From Cafeteria roenbergensis (Eukaryota > Sar > Bigyra > Bicosoecida > Cafeteriaceae), in contig VLTN01000031.1 of NCBI GenBank assembly GCA_008330645.1, forward strand, positions 248,001 through 312,000: a DNA stretch of 64,000 nucleotides, given 5' to 3'. The number at the start of each line of letters is the position of its first letter. The first letter of the stretch is position 1. The position numbers and the translations under genes were made by a program. The notes beneath the pieces are model-generated. The model was not told where the DNA came from and ran no database searches. It saw nothing but the letters and a program-made list of their open reading frames with translations. Positions 42,175-51,697 of this stretch are shown piece after piece.

Positions 42175-43414
42175 ATGGAGGCCCGCAGGCCCGGGAAGCG
42201 CCCTCGCTCGGACTCAAAGGGCCGCGGCGGGAAGAAGCGACCTGCCGGCCCGGCTGCCGCCGCCGCCAGCACTCGCGGCGCCTCCGCTGCGGCCGCCGCG
42301 ACCATGGTACCGCTCGATTCGTTCAGGCACGCGATGCTGCGCGTTCCTGGCGGCGAGCTCGTGGATGCCTTCGTCGCGGACGGCGGTCTGGGCGCAAAGG
42401 ACGGTCGTGCAGTCCTCGTGGTCTTCGACTCGGTGGCGAGCGAGTCTGACATCCTGTCCGCCATCTCGGGCTGTGGCGAGGTCGCGAGCGCGCGCACTGC
42501 GCCTCTCCCGGTGGCGGAGGGCGTTTCAGATTGGGCGGCACTTTTGGTTGTGTTCGAGGAGGACGGCGCGCTTGAGCGCGTCGCCAAGGCGGGCAAGCCC
42601 CCCGCGCAGGCAGGCGAGGACGGCGCCTTGGTGGGAATGGCAAGTGAGACCCTGCCCGCGGGCGCGCCCTCCCCTCGTTCGCGCCCAGCAGCCGACCACG
42701 AATCTGACCGCAGCGCCCCACGGCAGGCCGCCTGCCAGCCCAGCCGCTGCTGACTCCTCCCCCCGCCGCGCCTTCCCACCCCGGGGCCCTTGGTGCTACC
42801 TGTGTCATCGACGCTGCTGCAGAGTGGGTGGCTGAGGCCGAGGCCCTGCTCCCCAAGCCGACCACGCTCGCTGGGGAAGTTGATGGCGCGATGGCCGCGT
42901 TCGAGGCGGACGAGAAGGAGGTGGAGCGCCAGCGCAAGGAGATGCTCGGCAGACCCGACGCTGATGGGTTCGTGACCGTCATGGCGGGAATCAAGAGCAA
43001 GGGGGCCGGCAAGACAGCGCGGGCCGGCATGGCTGGCCCGGATGCTTGGGGCTACGTCAGCGAGAACCGGCGCGCCAAGAACAGGCGCGGCGCCACCGAG
43101 GCCAAGGACTTTTACTCTTTCCAGAAGCGCGAGAAGCAGATCAACGGTGAGACGCTCGCCGCCTCTCGCTCGGGCGCTGCCCTTGGCCCTGCCTGGGTAT
43201 GGACGGGTTGCGATTGGTGGCCCAGTGCCGATGGCGTGGGGCGCGAGCGTGCGACTGCCGCTCAGCGTCGCTGCCCAACGCTGGCGCCACCTTTCCCGCT
43301 TCGCCCCATCTCCCGCGCGCCCGCGCAGAGCTGGAGGAACTGCGCAAGAAGTTCGACGCGGACAAGGAGCGCGTGCAAAAGATGCGCGAGTCGCGCGTGT
43401 TCCGGCCAGTTTGA
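42175..43414 (+). CDS. RRP7: Ribosomal RNA-processing protein 7
   Basis: Three exons (42175-42643, 42823-43146, 43329-43414) join in phase, with GTGAGA donors and TGCAG/CGCAG acceptors, into 292 aa. That matches the ~280-300 aa of human RRP7A and yeast Rrp7. Rrp7 is a nucleolar protein of the 90S/SSU processome (UTP-C/CK2 complex) needed for 18S rRNA maturation. Residues ~45-155 resemble the family's RRM-like fold. The junction between exons 1 and 2 recreates GMAKWVAEAEAL, the family's G-x-x-K-W-x-x-E-Y block. Then follow an acidic/basic helix, DGFVTVM, FYSFQKREKQIN, and after the second intron the hallmark C-terminus ELEELRKKFDADKERVQKM ending in FRPV. The window also encodes NOP53, which acts on the other subunit. 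Confidence 0.9.
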
Positions 43415-43675
43415 GCGCGCGCGGGCAGCGCGGCGAGGCGCCCCCCTTCCCCCGTTCCTCCGTTCCCGTGTGTGCGTGGCGTGGCGTGGCACTTCTGTCT
43501 GGCTGTTTGCGCTGCAAGGCCGGCAGCGCGACCACAGACATTGCCCGGTGCTGCCAGGCGCGCGCGCTCTGAAACCACACGCTGGGCAGGCTTGGGCTCT
43601 GCCTCCGTTTGCATCGAACCTGGGCCAGCAGGCGAAGCGCTTGGAGCACGCCAGGCCACGGGTGCGTGGGGGGCC

Positions 43676-45985
43676 ATGGCCGCAACGCAGGCCATCAGGC
43701 ACCGCAACAGGCGGACGGGGCTGCCCTTCATCCCCATAGACCCCCACAATGACCCGCGCAAGGGAACTGTCGGGCCCATCGGTGCGACCTCGCGTCCCGC
43801 TTGCGCGTTGGTTGCGGCCACGCCTCGGGCTGCGCCCTGCGCACGAAGCTCGGCCCCCACCGCCCCCCCCACCGTGGTTGACGAGAGCAAGCCCATGGCC
43901 TGCCCGCGGCGCAGCGGGAAGCGGGCCGGGGCCGCCGGACATCCGGCGGCCGGCGCCCCCGGTTGCCGAGCCGTTCGGCACTCCCACCGCCTCGCCTCTG
44001 CCCACGGCACGCGGCGGCGCCTGTCGGGCCCCGGGGCAGGGGGTGAACAGCGCGCACTGGGCCTCAGCGTGGGGTTCAGACTTTCCTTCCCAAGCGGGGT
44101 CGACTGCCGGTGGTGCGTGAGCAGCGACACCCCTTTCCGCCTTGTGTCCCGTGCTGCGCTCGCAGGCATCCACCCGTCCACGGGTGCGCCCATCATCATG
44201 GCCTGCGGCTGCGTGCCGGTCCAAACCGAAACGGAGGAGACTGAGGTGCGGTCCACGCTGAGCGGCGTGGTGCTCGCGGGCACCTGCCTCGCGCTCGTGA
44301 ACCTCGTCCTCGCCACCGTGGAGGGCGTTCTGGGGGCCGAGGCGGAGGCGCAACGTGCCGAGGCCCAGCGGAGCGGCGTGGCAGCACGCCTGGAGGCGCA
44401 GGGTCTGCAGTCGTCGTCGACCTCCTCGGCGCTTGCCGCGGTCCTGGGCGCGTTTGGCGCCGACGCATGGCAGATGGCTGTCGCCATGGCCGTGCTCACA
44501 GGCAGTCTGGCGGTGCTAGCGGTGCCACTCACAGTGACGGCTCTGGTTCGCAAGTCCAGGCGGCTGACGCGCGTGGCTCAGGTGTTCGCAGCGCTCACAA
44601 CCGCGCTGACGCTGCTTGTCATCCTGGGACTCGGCGCTGCGGGGCACCTTGCGACGCGCGACAACGCGGCTCTCAGCGCGCTGTACATCGTGCAAGGCGT
44701 GCTTGTCACCGTCACGCTCGGAAACGTTGCGATGAGGCTCCAGGGGCTTGCTGGGGAGGCAAGCTTCTGGCTCTTCGCCAAGACCCACGCGATCGACCTC
44801 AACACGGAGGTCATGCTGGAGCTAGAGCGGCGCCGGGAGGAGGAGGAGGAGCGGATCCGTAAGGCGCTGGCCGACGCCGAAGACGACCTCCACGACAAGC
44901 ACGACGACAACGACGGCGACGACGAGGACACCAAGGCAATGGCAGCCTTCCTGGCCACCCCTGCGAAGGCCGGAGCGGCGGGGACCGGGGCGAGCACGCC
45001 CGCGCCTACCGGCGCCGCGTCGGCGCTGCTTCGGGCAATGGGCCGCCCTGGTCAGCAGACAGGCTCTGCTGCCGGCGACGCGTCGGCGCCGACTCTGTCA
45101 GAGCCCCAATCGGCCAAAGCCACCGAGGGCCGCGGGGCGGACCCGGCCTCGTCCTACGGCGCAGCGGCTGGAGCAGGCGGGGGCGAGGCGTACGGCTTCG
45201 GTCAAGGGGGCGGGTACCCTGCCGCCTCGGAGCCGGTGGGGGCTCACTGGCGGGGTGACGGGTCGTACGTGGACGAGCAGGGCGGTGTGACGGACGCGTA
45301 CGGCGGCTACACGTGGCCGGATGGCGCGGGGTACACGGACGCGTCCGGGTACTTTTACGCCGCTGACGGCGCCGGCGGCTACCTCCAGTACCCCACAGAG
45401 CCCCCCGAGTGGTCTCAGGCGTACCAGCAGCAGGCAGCGGCCGCGTCGACGTCGGTGGGGGGCGCGCAGCAGCAGGCTGCGGCGGCGCCACCCGTGGCCC
45501 AGGACCCCGCGGCAGAGGCTGAGGCAAGAGCGATGACCTCTTTCGGGTTCGAGCCCTCGGCGCCGCATGCGGCACAGGCCGGCGCAGGAGCCGCTGCGGC
45601 AGCCGCGCCGCCGCAGCAGCAGCCTGGTCGCATCGCTCGACGAGCCTCCTCCGCCTCCTCCACCTCGGAGCACGGCGGCGCCGCTGGTCCTGGCGGTGCT
45701 GGCGAGTCCGCGAGCGCCGAGGCGGAGCTGCCTGCGCCTGTTCCCATGACCGGTGTGAGCGGCCCGGACGACACACTGGTGATGCCGGCCCCGCCCGCCG
45801 GGTCGGGGCCAAGCACGGCGAAGCATCGGCCGTCGCCCGCGACCAATTCGGCGATTTCTCGGATTCGCAAGATGGCGCCGAAGCGAATCACGCTGTCCAC
45901 GCCAGGGGCGGGGCAGACCACAGCGGCGGAGCGAGCGGCCGCGACGGCGGACGAGCAGCCGCCCGCGCGGTTCCCGCTCTTCTGA
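43676..45985 (+). CDS. Four-TM membrane protein with coiled-coil and Tyr/Gly-rich tail
   Basis: Two exons (43676-43781 and 44166-45985) join in phase 1 to give 641 aa. The join creates GPIGIHPSTGAPI; the donor is the weaker GTGCGA and the acceptor TCGCAG. Both exons are in the same frame, so retention of the 384-nt intron would also be open. Four hydrophobic segments follow: TLSGVVLAGTCLALVNLVL, MAVAMAVLTGSLAVLAVPLT, AALTTALTLLVILGLGAAG and LSALYIVQGVLVTVTLGNVA. After them come a Glu/Arg-rich coiled coil (LELERRREEEEERIRKAL), a Gln/Ala/Ser-rich region, and a Tyr/Asp/Gly block at about 45260-45410 (GGYTWPDGAGYTDASGYFY) like an OCRE or aromatic-repeat segment. No family is recognised. Confidence 0.65.
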   Translation: MAATQAIRHRNRRTGLPFIPIDPHNDPRKGTVGPIGATSRPACALVAATPRAAPCARSSAPTAPPTVVDESKPMACPRRSGKRAGAAGHPAAGAPGCRAVRHSHRLASAHGTRRRLSGPGAGGEQRALGLSVGFRLSFPSGVDCRWCVSSDTPFRLVSRAALAGIHPSTGAPIIMACGCVPVQTETEETEVRSTLSGVVLAGTCLALVNLVLATVEGVLGAEAEAQRAEAQRSGVAARLEAQGLQSSSTSSALAAVLGAFGADAWQMAVAMAVLTGSLAVLAVPLTVTALVRKSRRLTRVAQVFAALTTALTLLVILGLGAAGHLATRDNAALSALYIVQGVLVTVTLGNVAMRLQGLAGEASFWLFAKTHAIDLNTEVMLELERRREEEEERIRKALADAEDDLHDKHDDNDGDDEDTKAMAAFLATPAKAGAAGTGASTPAPTGAASALLRAMGRPGQQTGSAAGDASAPTLSEPQSAKATEGRGADPASSYGAAAGAGGGEAYGFGQGGGYPAASEPVGAHWRGDGSYVDEQGGVTDAYGGYTWPDGAGYTDASGYFYAADGAGGYLQYPTEPPEWSQAYQQQAAAASTSVGGAQQQAAAAPPVAQDPAAEAEARAMTSFGFEPSAPHAAQAGAGAAAAAAPPQQQPGRIARRASSASSTSEHGGAAGPGGAGESASAEAELPAPVPMTGVSGPDDTLVMPAPPAGSGPSTAKHRPSPATNSAISRIRKMAPKRITLSTPGAGQTTAAERAAATADEQPPARFPLF

Positions 45986-46397
45986 GGCCATGGGCCGACA
46001 CGCCGCCGGCGGTTCGCGGCTTTGGGGCGCCGAGGCAAAGGCACGCCGGAGGCGCGGTTCCGTGATGAATGCCAAGAACAGCCGCAGCCAATCACGGGTG
46101 CACCGCTGAGCGCCGTTGCGGCACAATGCATTGCGCGCATGCTGGAACAAACAGTGGCAACCACACAGTGCATGTCTCTTCACGCAGCTCGCAAACGTGT
46201 CCGAATCGCAAAACCATAAGCAAGGTCGACGCAACCAAACGCGGCGGTTGACCAAGCAGCGCGGGAGCGCGTGTGCAGCTGTGCAGCTGCAAAGCGATGG
46301 GCTCGTCATCGCAGGCGAGGTCCGGGCCCGCGGCCACAGCCCAGGCTCGCGCACGTCGCGGGCGGGGCCTGGCCGAGTGCCGGGGCCGCTTGGGGCC
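45986..46397. other. Convergent 3' intergenic region
   Basis: This 412-bp region lies between the stop of the four-TM gene and the stop of the PP2A B''-like gene on the opposite strand. It is less GC-rich than average around 46120-46250. No gene is seen. Confidence 0.5.
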
Positions 46398-49300
46398 TCA
46401 CATGCCGGGGACACTCTCCGGTCCCGGGATGCTGAGGCTTGGTGGCAGGGCCACCCCGGAAGAGTGAAAGTGCCTTCTGAGAAGGCTGGGCGAGCGGCCC
46501 CGTGGCCCGTCGAAGGAGACCGCTCCGAGGCGCGGCAGGCCGGACTCTGCACCGACGGCCTGCTGCCTGGTCGGGGGGCCCGTGCTGGAGAGTGAACGGC
46601 GAGGGGTCGACAGGGTCGGTGCTGCCGCGCCCAAGGCAGACTCGCCGCCGTGCAGTTGGCGTTGTCCGTCGGCCCCGAGGGCAAACTCTTGCCTGCTCGC
46701 GGCCGATGTGGCGGCCCCCACGACCACAGTGCGCGGCTTGCTGGGCGAGGCCTCCACCGCCTCGAACGGCACGGCGCCAGGCCCTGCGCCCGCGCCCTTC
46801 CCGGACGCAGGCCGCCGGTCGAGGATGGGGAGCTCCGCGGCAAGGCCAGCGGGGAACTTTGCGCCGAGGTCGAGCGACGCCTCGACGAGTCCCTCGCACC
46901 CGTTGGCCCCGAGCAGGTGGCCGAAAATTGCCTGCCCAAGGCTCTCACAGCCCGGCCCGGAGAAGGTTCCTGGGGTGAGCAGAGCCTTGGAATCGGCCCC
47001 CGAGCCGGCTGCGGCGCTGCCGAACCGGCGATGGCGACGCGTATCCGCGAGAGCTCTGACCGTGGCGACGGCTGCGGCTGGCGACAGCGAGGTCTTGACG
47101 GCGACGGAGGTGGCCGGGTGAAGCCTGGCTCGCTCCTCCCGGACGTGGTGAGCTGCCAGCTCCACAGCCCCCCGCCCCAGCACACCCGAGCTGTCCGTGT
47201 CCAGGACGTCGAGCCAGTACGCTGCGGAGGTGGTTGCCATGCGGTCGGCCTGGGCGAGGCTGAACCGGACGAAGTCCTCGAAGTTGAACACACCGCTGAC
47301 GCCGGAGCAGGTGCCGCCCGTTGCCGCCCCGGCCATGACACGGTCGAGGTAGAAGGGGGGGATGATGCAGGCGGGGCCGCGGGGGAACCCGTTGATGGCG
47401 AGGGTCACGTCCGCCGCGGCCACGGCAGGACTGCGGAGCAGGCGGGCCGGCTGCCAGCGGGTGCGCGACGCTCGCGCGTCGGCCTCTGAGAGGATCTGCA
47501 GCATGAGGGGCGACGTGGCGGCGATGGGGAGGGTGCCGGCGACGTGGCTGCCGTGGGGGGTGCGGGAGGGCGACGGAACCGGAGTGAGAATCAGAGCGGG
47601 GGGCGGTGAGAGATGGCGGCTGCTGTCGGTGTGGCTCCGGCGGCCGCGACGGCGGGTGCCGCTGCCTTGGCCGCCGTCGCGCTCAACGGGATCGCTGTCA
47701 GCGTCGGCATGCAGCGCCTCCAGGCGCGCGGCCTCGTAGCCGAGACCGCGGGTGGCTGCTCGTGGCTGGCGCCCATGCGCCGGCGTCCGGTGCAAGGGCT
47801 GGGGAGGGGCGTGGCTGTGGGGAGTGTCGCGCCGCGTGGGCTGCGCAGCCGGCCGGGTCGACCGGCGCTTGGCTCCCCGGGCATGCCGCTCAGTCTGCCT
47901 CCGGGCTCGGGGGGTGACCTCCACCCCGTCCGCCTGCTCTGCCTGCCCTGGGAGGCGAGTCTTGCCCGAGCAGCCGCTGCTGGGCGCACCCGAGCCTGAA
48001 GACGCCCCGCCCTCGTCGGCCCCGCCCTCCTCTGCATCTTCTGGGTCGGACATGCACTCAGTGAAGTCTCCCTGGCGGGCGGGGGGCTGTCGGAGCAGCT
48101 CCACACCGGAGCCAGCTGCGTCGTCGTCGTCGTCGTCGTTGTCGCCGTCGTCATGAGCTGACCCTGAGTCGGGCTGCATGGCGCTCATGTCAACGCCCAC
48201 GGCCGATGAAGTGAGAACGGACGACGCGCGGCTGCGGCCTTCGTTGGCCGCAGCCGCGGCTGAGGCGGCCGAAGCAGCAACGGCAGGTGCCGACGGCGCG
48301 GACTTCGTGGAGGACGTGGCTGACGATGACAGGGATGCCCCGAAACTGCCGCTGCCGCTGCCACTGCCGCTGCCGCTGCCGCTGCCGCTGCCGCTGCCGC
48401 TGCCGCTGCCGCAACGCCCACTCGCTAGCTGTGCAGCTGTTGCGACGCCACCCTGTGCCCGGCCCGACCACCTGCGGCGGGGCGCCGGCGCGCCGTCGAA
48501 CGAGACCGCCGCCGCTGAGCCGTGCTGGACGGAACCGGGGGTGCCGGAGCCAGCCGATGCCTGTGACAGCGAGCTCGACGATTCGGCAGAGCTGGCTTCC
48601 CCGTAGGACTTGGTTCGCATGTCGGCCGCCCGGATGAGCCCGTCGCCGTCTCTGTCCAGCATCTCGAACCGGATGACGTGGCACATGACGTAGCGCGGGT
48701 CGAAGGGCACGAGGCCGGCCAAGGAGGGGGAGCGGGCTCTGCCGAAGGCGGCTCGCACGCCCAGCGCCTCCACGTCCGAGCTGCTGATCCACGTGCTGCC
48801 TGGGCCCCGCGCGAGGGCTGCGAAGAAGCAGACGACCACTGTGACGTAGGCGGACCGGAGGCGGGCGTCGTGTCGCCAGGGCCACTCGAGGACGGGGTGG
48901 CGGTCGACCAGCGCCTCGACGAGGCTGCGGAGGCAGGCGAGGGACACGCGCTTGCCGGTCATGGAGCGCCTTGGGGCGAAGCAGGGCGGCCCCTCTGAGG
49001 TCCAGTGCGGGGGTGATGGGCCGGACCGCTCGAAGACGCCTGCCCTGGGCGGAGGGAGCACACGGCCGGCCGCGTCGTGGTCCATCACGGCGGGGCGCAG
49101 CCCAGAGATCTGCTGGGTGAAGTGGATCCAGCCGCTGGGGGGCGATAGGGAGGTCACGCGCACATCAGAGGGGCGCGGGGGCCAGGAGATGCCCACCGCG
49201 TGCGCGCCGTAGGCTGCCCGCAGCTTGCGCAGCGACACGGCCAGGGGTACAGTCACAACGCAGGTTGGGGACGAGGTCGAAGGCAGGCCGTGTCGCTGGC

Positions 49301-50969
49301 CAGGCTTGCAGCCATGGGGTTGCAAGTGCGCGTGGGCGCGAGGTTGGGGGGCCTGGCGGCAAGGGTCCGAGCCGGACTGCGACGGGCTGGCCGATCCGCA
49401 GCTTCGGCCGGAATGCAGCCGAGGGCTCTGGTCGTCAGACGAAGGCGTTCGGGCCCGGGCGCGGGCCAGCGCAGCGCCCGCTTGGGACAGGCCGCTGTGG
49501 AGGCGGAGTGCCATGGTTTCCACGGCGGCGTCGCAGAGGGGCCGGGCTCCGATCGAGGAGTGAGATATCCTCGCCGGTGCGCCCGGGAGCCGAGGCAGGC
49601 CGGGCGCGCCAAGGCTAGCAGGCGGGGAGGGGGGCCGGCCCTCGTGCGAGGCCGGCGAGAGGCGGAGGAGGCCAAGGAAGGCGGCTGCCTTGCGCTCGCG
49701 AGCGCTCCATCGTTGGGAGTCGCGGCCGCCGCCGCTGTTGGCGGCGGCGCTTGCGCGGCTGAGGGAGCGGCCCTTGACCGAGCCCGAAGAACGGGTCGAC
49801 TGATTGTCACCAGACGACGCCGTGCCTGCCCCTGCCGAGCCTGCAGCGCTTGGGGAAGTTTCTCCGCTCGATGTCGCGGCCCCCGGCTTGGACCGCAAGA
49901 CCGCTTCGGCTGGGGGCCAGACAGCAAGGAGCTCCAGAACGTCAACGGCAGCGCCGTCGACAACGTCCGACACGTCCACAAAGCCGCCGTGGTCGGGCGG
50001 GCGGGCTGACTCCCGCCGCGGCTGCTCGGGGCGCCCCGCCGCGCTGCCCGGTTCCGAGTCCAGGCCAAGCACCCAACGCAACCAGGGGCGCCCGATGCGC
50101 CCAGGCGTAACAACCTTGTCGTCCGCCATGAGGCCCGCAGCTGAGAGGCTTGCGACCGCAGCCACCACCGCCCGAGCGAGCTGCCGCGCTGTTGCGAGGT
50201 CAGCATCGGGCCCTGACTCTGGCCCAGCGTCCCCCGCAGGCCGGCCGTCCCGCAGCCTGCCAGCAACAACAACGGCGCGTGCTTGGCGGGCGCATCGCTT
50301 CGCTGCGAGCTCCAGGCAGTCTGGGAGCGGGTCGTCGCACTGGAGCCCGTGACCGTCACGATGGCTTCTTGCGCCTGGGCACGACATGGACGACTTCTGG
50401 ACCGCTTCGAGCGCCCCCCGCACAGCATCCTCCGCCGAGGGCCACCTCCGCGAGACTCCCTTTGACCTGTGCCCCCAGGAGGCGTGCCTCAGGCACACAG
50501 CGCCGGCGAGCGTGATTGCGCTCTCGGCGCTTGTCGCCCCGAGCTCGCAATCCACCGCAGCGCCCGTGGGCGCGCCCAGAAACGTCTCAAGGCCAGCCAG
50601 CACGTGAGCTGCGCCCCTGCACGCGGCGGAGGCTCGCCTCTCTTCGGACATGCCCACCTTCATGGTGGCTTGGTCGAAGAGCGCCTGCACAAAATACGAC
50701 GGCCAGGAGCGATCAGCAGCCAGGCGCGCTGCGCCTTCCGAAAACGGCGTGCAGCGCGTGCCAAACGCATAGGCAGCCGCATAGGGCCCCACGGCGGACA
50801 CCCGGGCCACCACTTCCGGCGCCACAGCAAGCTGGGCCGTGAGCATTTCGGACGGGAGGGCGTCGGCCGGGTCGTGCAGTCTCCACAAGTCAACCGGCAA
50901 GTCCCTGACCGTGATCGCAGCGCCGGCCGCAACGAGGTCGTGCAACACAGTCCACAAAGGCGAACTCAT
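46398..50969 (-). CDS. PP2A regulatory subunit B''-like EF-hand protein, hugely expanded
   Basis: One uninterrupted exon encodes 1523 aa from the ATG at 50969; an in-frame ATG at 51143 would add 58 residues. Two blocks match the PP2A B'' (PR72/TON2-like) core. The first, near 48620-48900, has HDARLRSAYVTVVVCFFAAL, then FDPRYVMCHVIRFEMLDRDG with an EF-hand loop D-R-D-G-D-G-L-I-x-x-x-D. The second, near 47220-47350, has IPPFYLDRVMAG, FNFEDFVRFSLAQADRM and a second loop DVLDTDSSGVLG that lacks the usual acidic residue at position 12. B'' subunits target PP2A and sense calcium; TON2-type members act on microtubule arrays. Members are usually ~450-1100 aa. Here about 450 residues of Ser/Ala/Gly/Asp linker, including a Ser-Gly run, separate the two blocks. 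Assignment rests on these blocks only. Confidence 0.62.
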   Translation of the reverse strand: MSSPLWTVLHDLVAAGAAITVRDLPVDLWRLHDPADALPSEMLTAQLAVAPEVVARVSAVGPYAAAYAFGTRCTPFSEGAARLAADRSWPSYFVQALFDQATMKVGMSEERRASAACRGAAHVLAGLETFLGAPTGAAVDCELGATSAESAITLAGAVCLRHASWGHRSKGVSRRWPSAEDAVRGALEAVQKSSMSCPGARSHRDGHGLQCDDPLPDCLELAAKRCARQARAVVVAGRLRDGRPAGDAGPESGPDADLATARQLARAVVAAVASLSAAGLMADDKVVTPGRIGRPWLRWVLGLDSEPGSAAGRPEQPRRESARPPDHGGFVDVSDVVDGAAVDVLELLAVWPPAEAVLRSKPGAATSSGETSPSAAGSAGAGTASSGDNQSTRSSGSVKGRSLSRASAAANSGGGRDSQRWSARERKAAAFLGLLRLSPASHEGRPPSPPASLGAPGLPRLPGAPARISHSSIGARPLCDAAVETMALRLHSGLSQAGAALARARARTPSSDDQSPRLHSGRSCGSASPSQSGSDPCRQAPQPRAHAHLQPHGCKPGQRHGLPSTSSPTCVVTVPLAVSLRKLRAAYGAHAVGISWPPRPSDVRVTSLSPPSGWIHFTQQISGLRPAVMDHDAAGRVLPPPRAGVFERSGPSPPHWTSEGPPCFAPRRSMTGKRVSLACLRSLVEALVDRHPVLEWPWRHDARLRSAYVTVVVCFFAALARGPGSTWISSSDVEALGVRAAFGRARSPSLAGLVPFDPRYVMCHVIRFEMLDRDGDGLIRAADMRTKSYGEASSAESSSSLSQASAGSGTPGSVQHGSAAAVSFDGAPAPRRRWSGRAQGGVATAAQLASGRCGSGSGSGSGSGSGSGSGSGSGSFGASLSSSATSSTKSAPSAPAVAASAASAAAAANEGRSRASSVLTSSAVGVDMSAMQPDSGSAHDDGDNDDDDDDAAGSGVELLRQPPARQGDFTECMSDPEDAEEGGADEGGASSGSGAPSSGCSGKTRLPGQAEQADGVEVTPRARRQTERHARGAKRRSTRPAAQPTRRDTPHSHAPPQPLHRTPAHGRQPRAATRGLGYEAARLEALHADADSDPVERDGGQGSGTRRRGRRSHTDSSRHLSPPPALILTPVPSPSRTPHGSHVAGTLPIAATSPLMLQILSEADARASRTRWQPARLLRSPAVAAADVTLAINGFPRGPACIIPPFYLDRVMAGAATGGTCSGVSGVFNFEDFVRFSLAQADRMATTSAAYWLDVLDTDSSGVLGRGAVELAAHHVREERARLHPATSVAVKTSLSPAAAVATVRALADTRRHRRFGSAAAGSGADSKALLTPGTFSGPGCESLGQAIFGHLLGANGCEGLVEASLDLGAKFPAGLAAELPILDRRPASGKGAGAGPGAVPFEAVEASPSKPRTVVVGAATSAASRQEFALGADGQRQLHGGESALGAAAPTLSTPRRSLSSTGPPTRQQAVGAESGLPRLGAVSFDGPRGRSPSLLRRHFHSSGVALPPSLSIPGPESVPGM
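48347..48412. repeat. CTGCCG hexanucleotide repeat
   Basis: About eleven units with one CCACTG variant. On the minus strand they encode a Ser-Gly tract in the B''-like protein. Confidence 0.9.
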
Positions 50970-51697
50970 TGCGATGCGAGTCCTTCCCGGGGGGGCATCG
51001 GTTTGCAGAACCGGCGAGTGCTCTGTGCGCTCGCAGGAGGAAGCAACCTCGCTTTGAGCCAGAGAAGTCACCGACGTCAAAACGCCTGCAGCCGAGGTCC
51101 GCTGGCCAGGCTGGCGGGCCTGGGGGTGTGCGCAGCACCACATGGGGGAGCGGGGGAGGCAAACTCCCAAAGCGACTCTGGTTGCAAGCGATGAGCGCCG
51201 GGACGTGAGCGAAAGCTAGCGGCTGGTCGAAGCGCTCGTCCGGCAGATGCTGCGATGGAAGCAGTCCGGCTGGGAGCTGATCCGCCGCAGGCTTTGCAGG
51301 AGGCCGAGCGAGGCGCCGGGGGCAACAGGGCAACCGGGAGCGAGACTTTCCGCGCTTGGGTATCACTGCCGGGCCTTGGGCTGCACCACAGCGGCTGGCC
51401 TGGCGAGCAGGCTGTGCGACTGCGTCCGTTCGCGACGGACGACCGGCCTCGCTCTGCCTTCGTCCGCGCAAAGCGCCGTCCCGATGCGCGCTGTCTCCAA
51501 ACTTCAGAAGATGTGCAGGTTCGTGTTCACGCCAAAGGCTAGGGCTAGCATCGCAGCGCTTGCTGGCGCGGCGGGCTGCGCCGGGGCTGGGCAGGGGGCG
51601 TCGCAAGGGGAGTCGCCGCGCGTTTGCGCGATGGAGCAACGCGCGGGGGCTGGCTGGCGACCTGCCGGCGCAGTGCGCACTCCGCGGGCCCTGGGAG
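50970..51697. other. Divergent region between B''-like and MFS genes
   Basis: This 728-bp region holds the 5' ends of both genes. The frame of the transporter is open upstream of its first ATG without a further ATG, so a short upstream exon is possible. None could be supported. Confidence 0.4.

Noticed and set aside
43595-43660. tRNA-like TTCGA box on the minus strand
   Set aside because: A GGTTCGAT-like T-loop sequence is present but no matching acceptor, D or anticodon stems could be folded around it.
45098-47341. 747-codon minus-strand open frame spanning the end of the four-TM gene and part of the B''-like gene
   Set aside because: It is a compositional shadow; it overlaps two better-supported genes and is mostly Arg/Ser/Pro.
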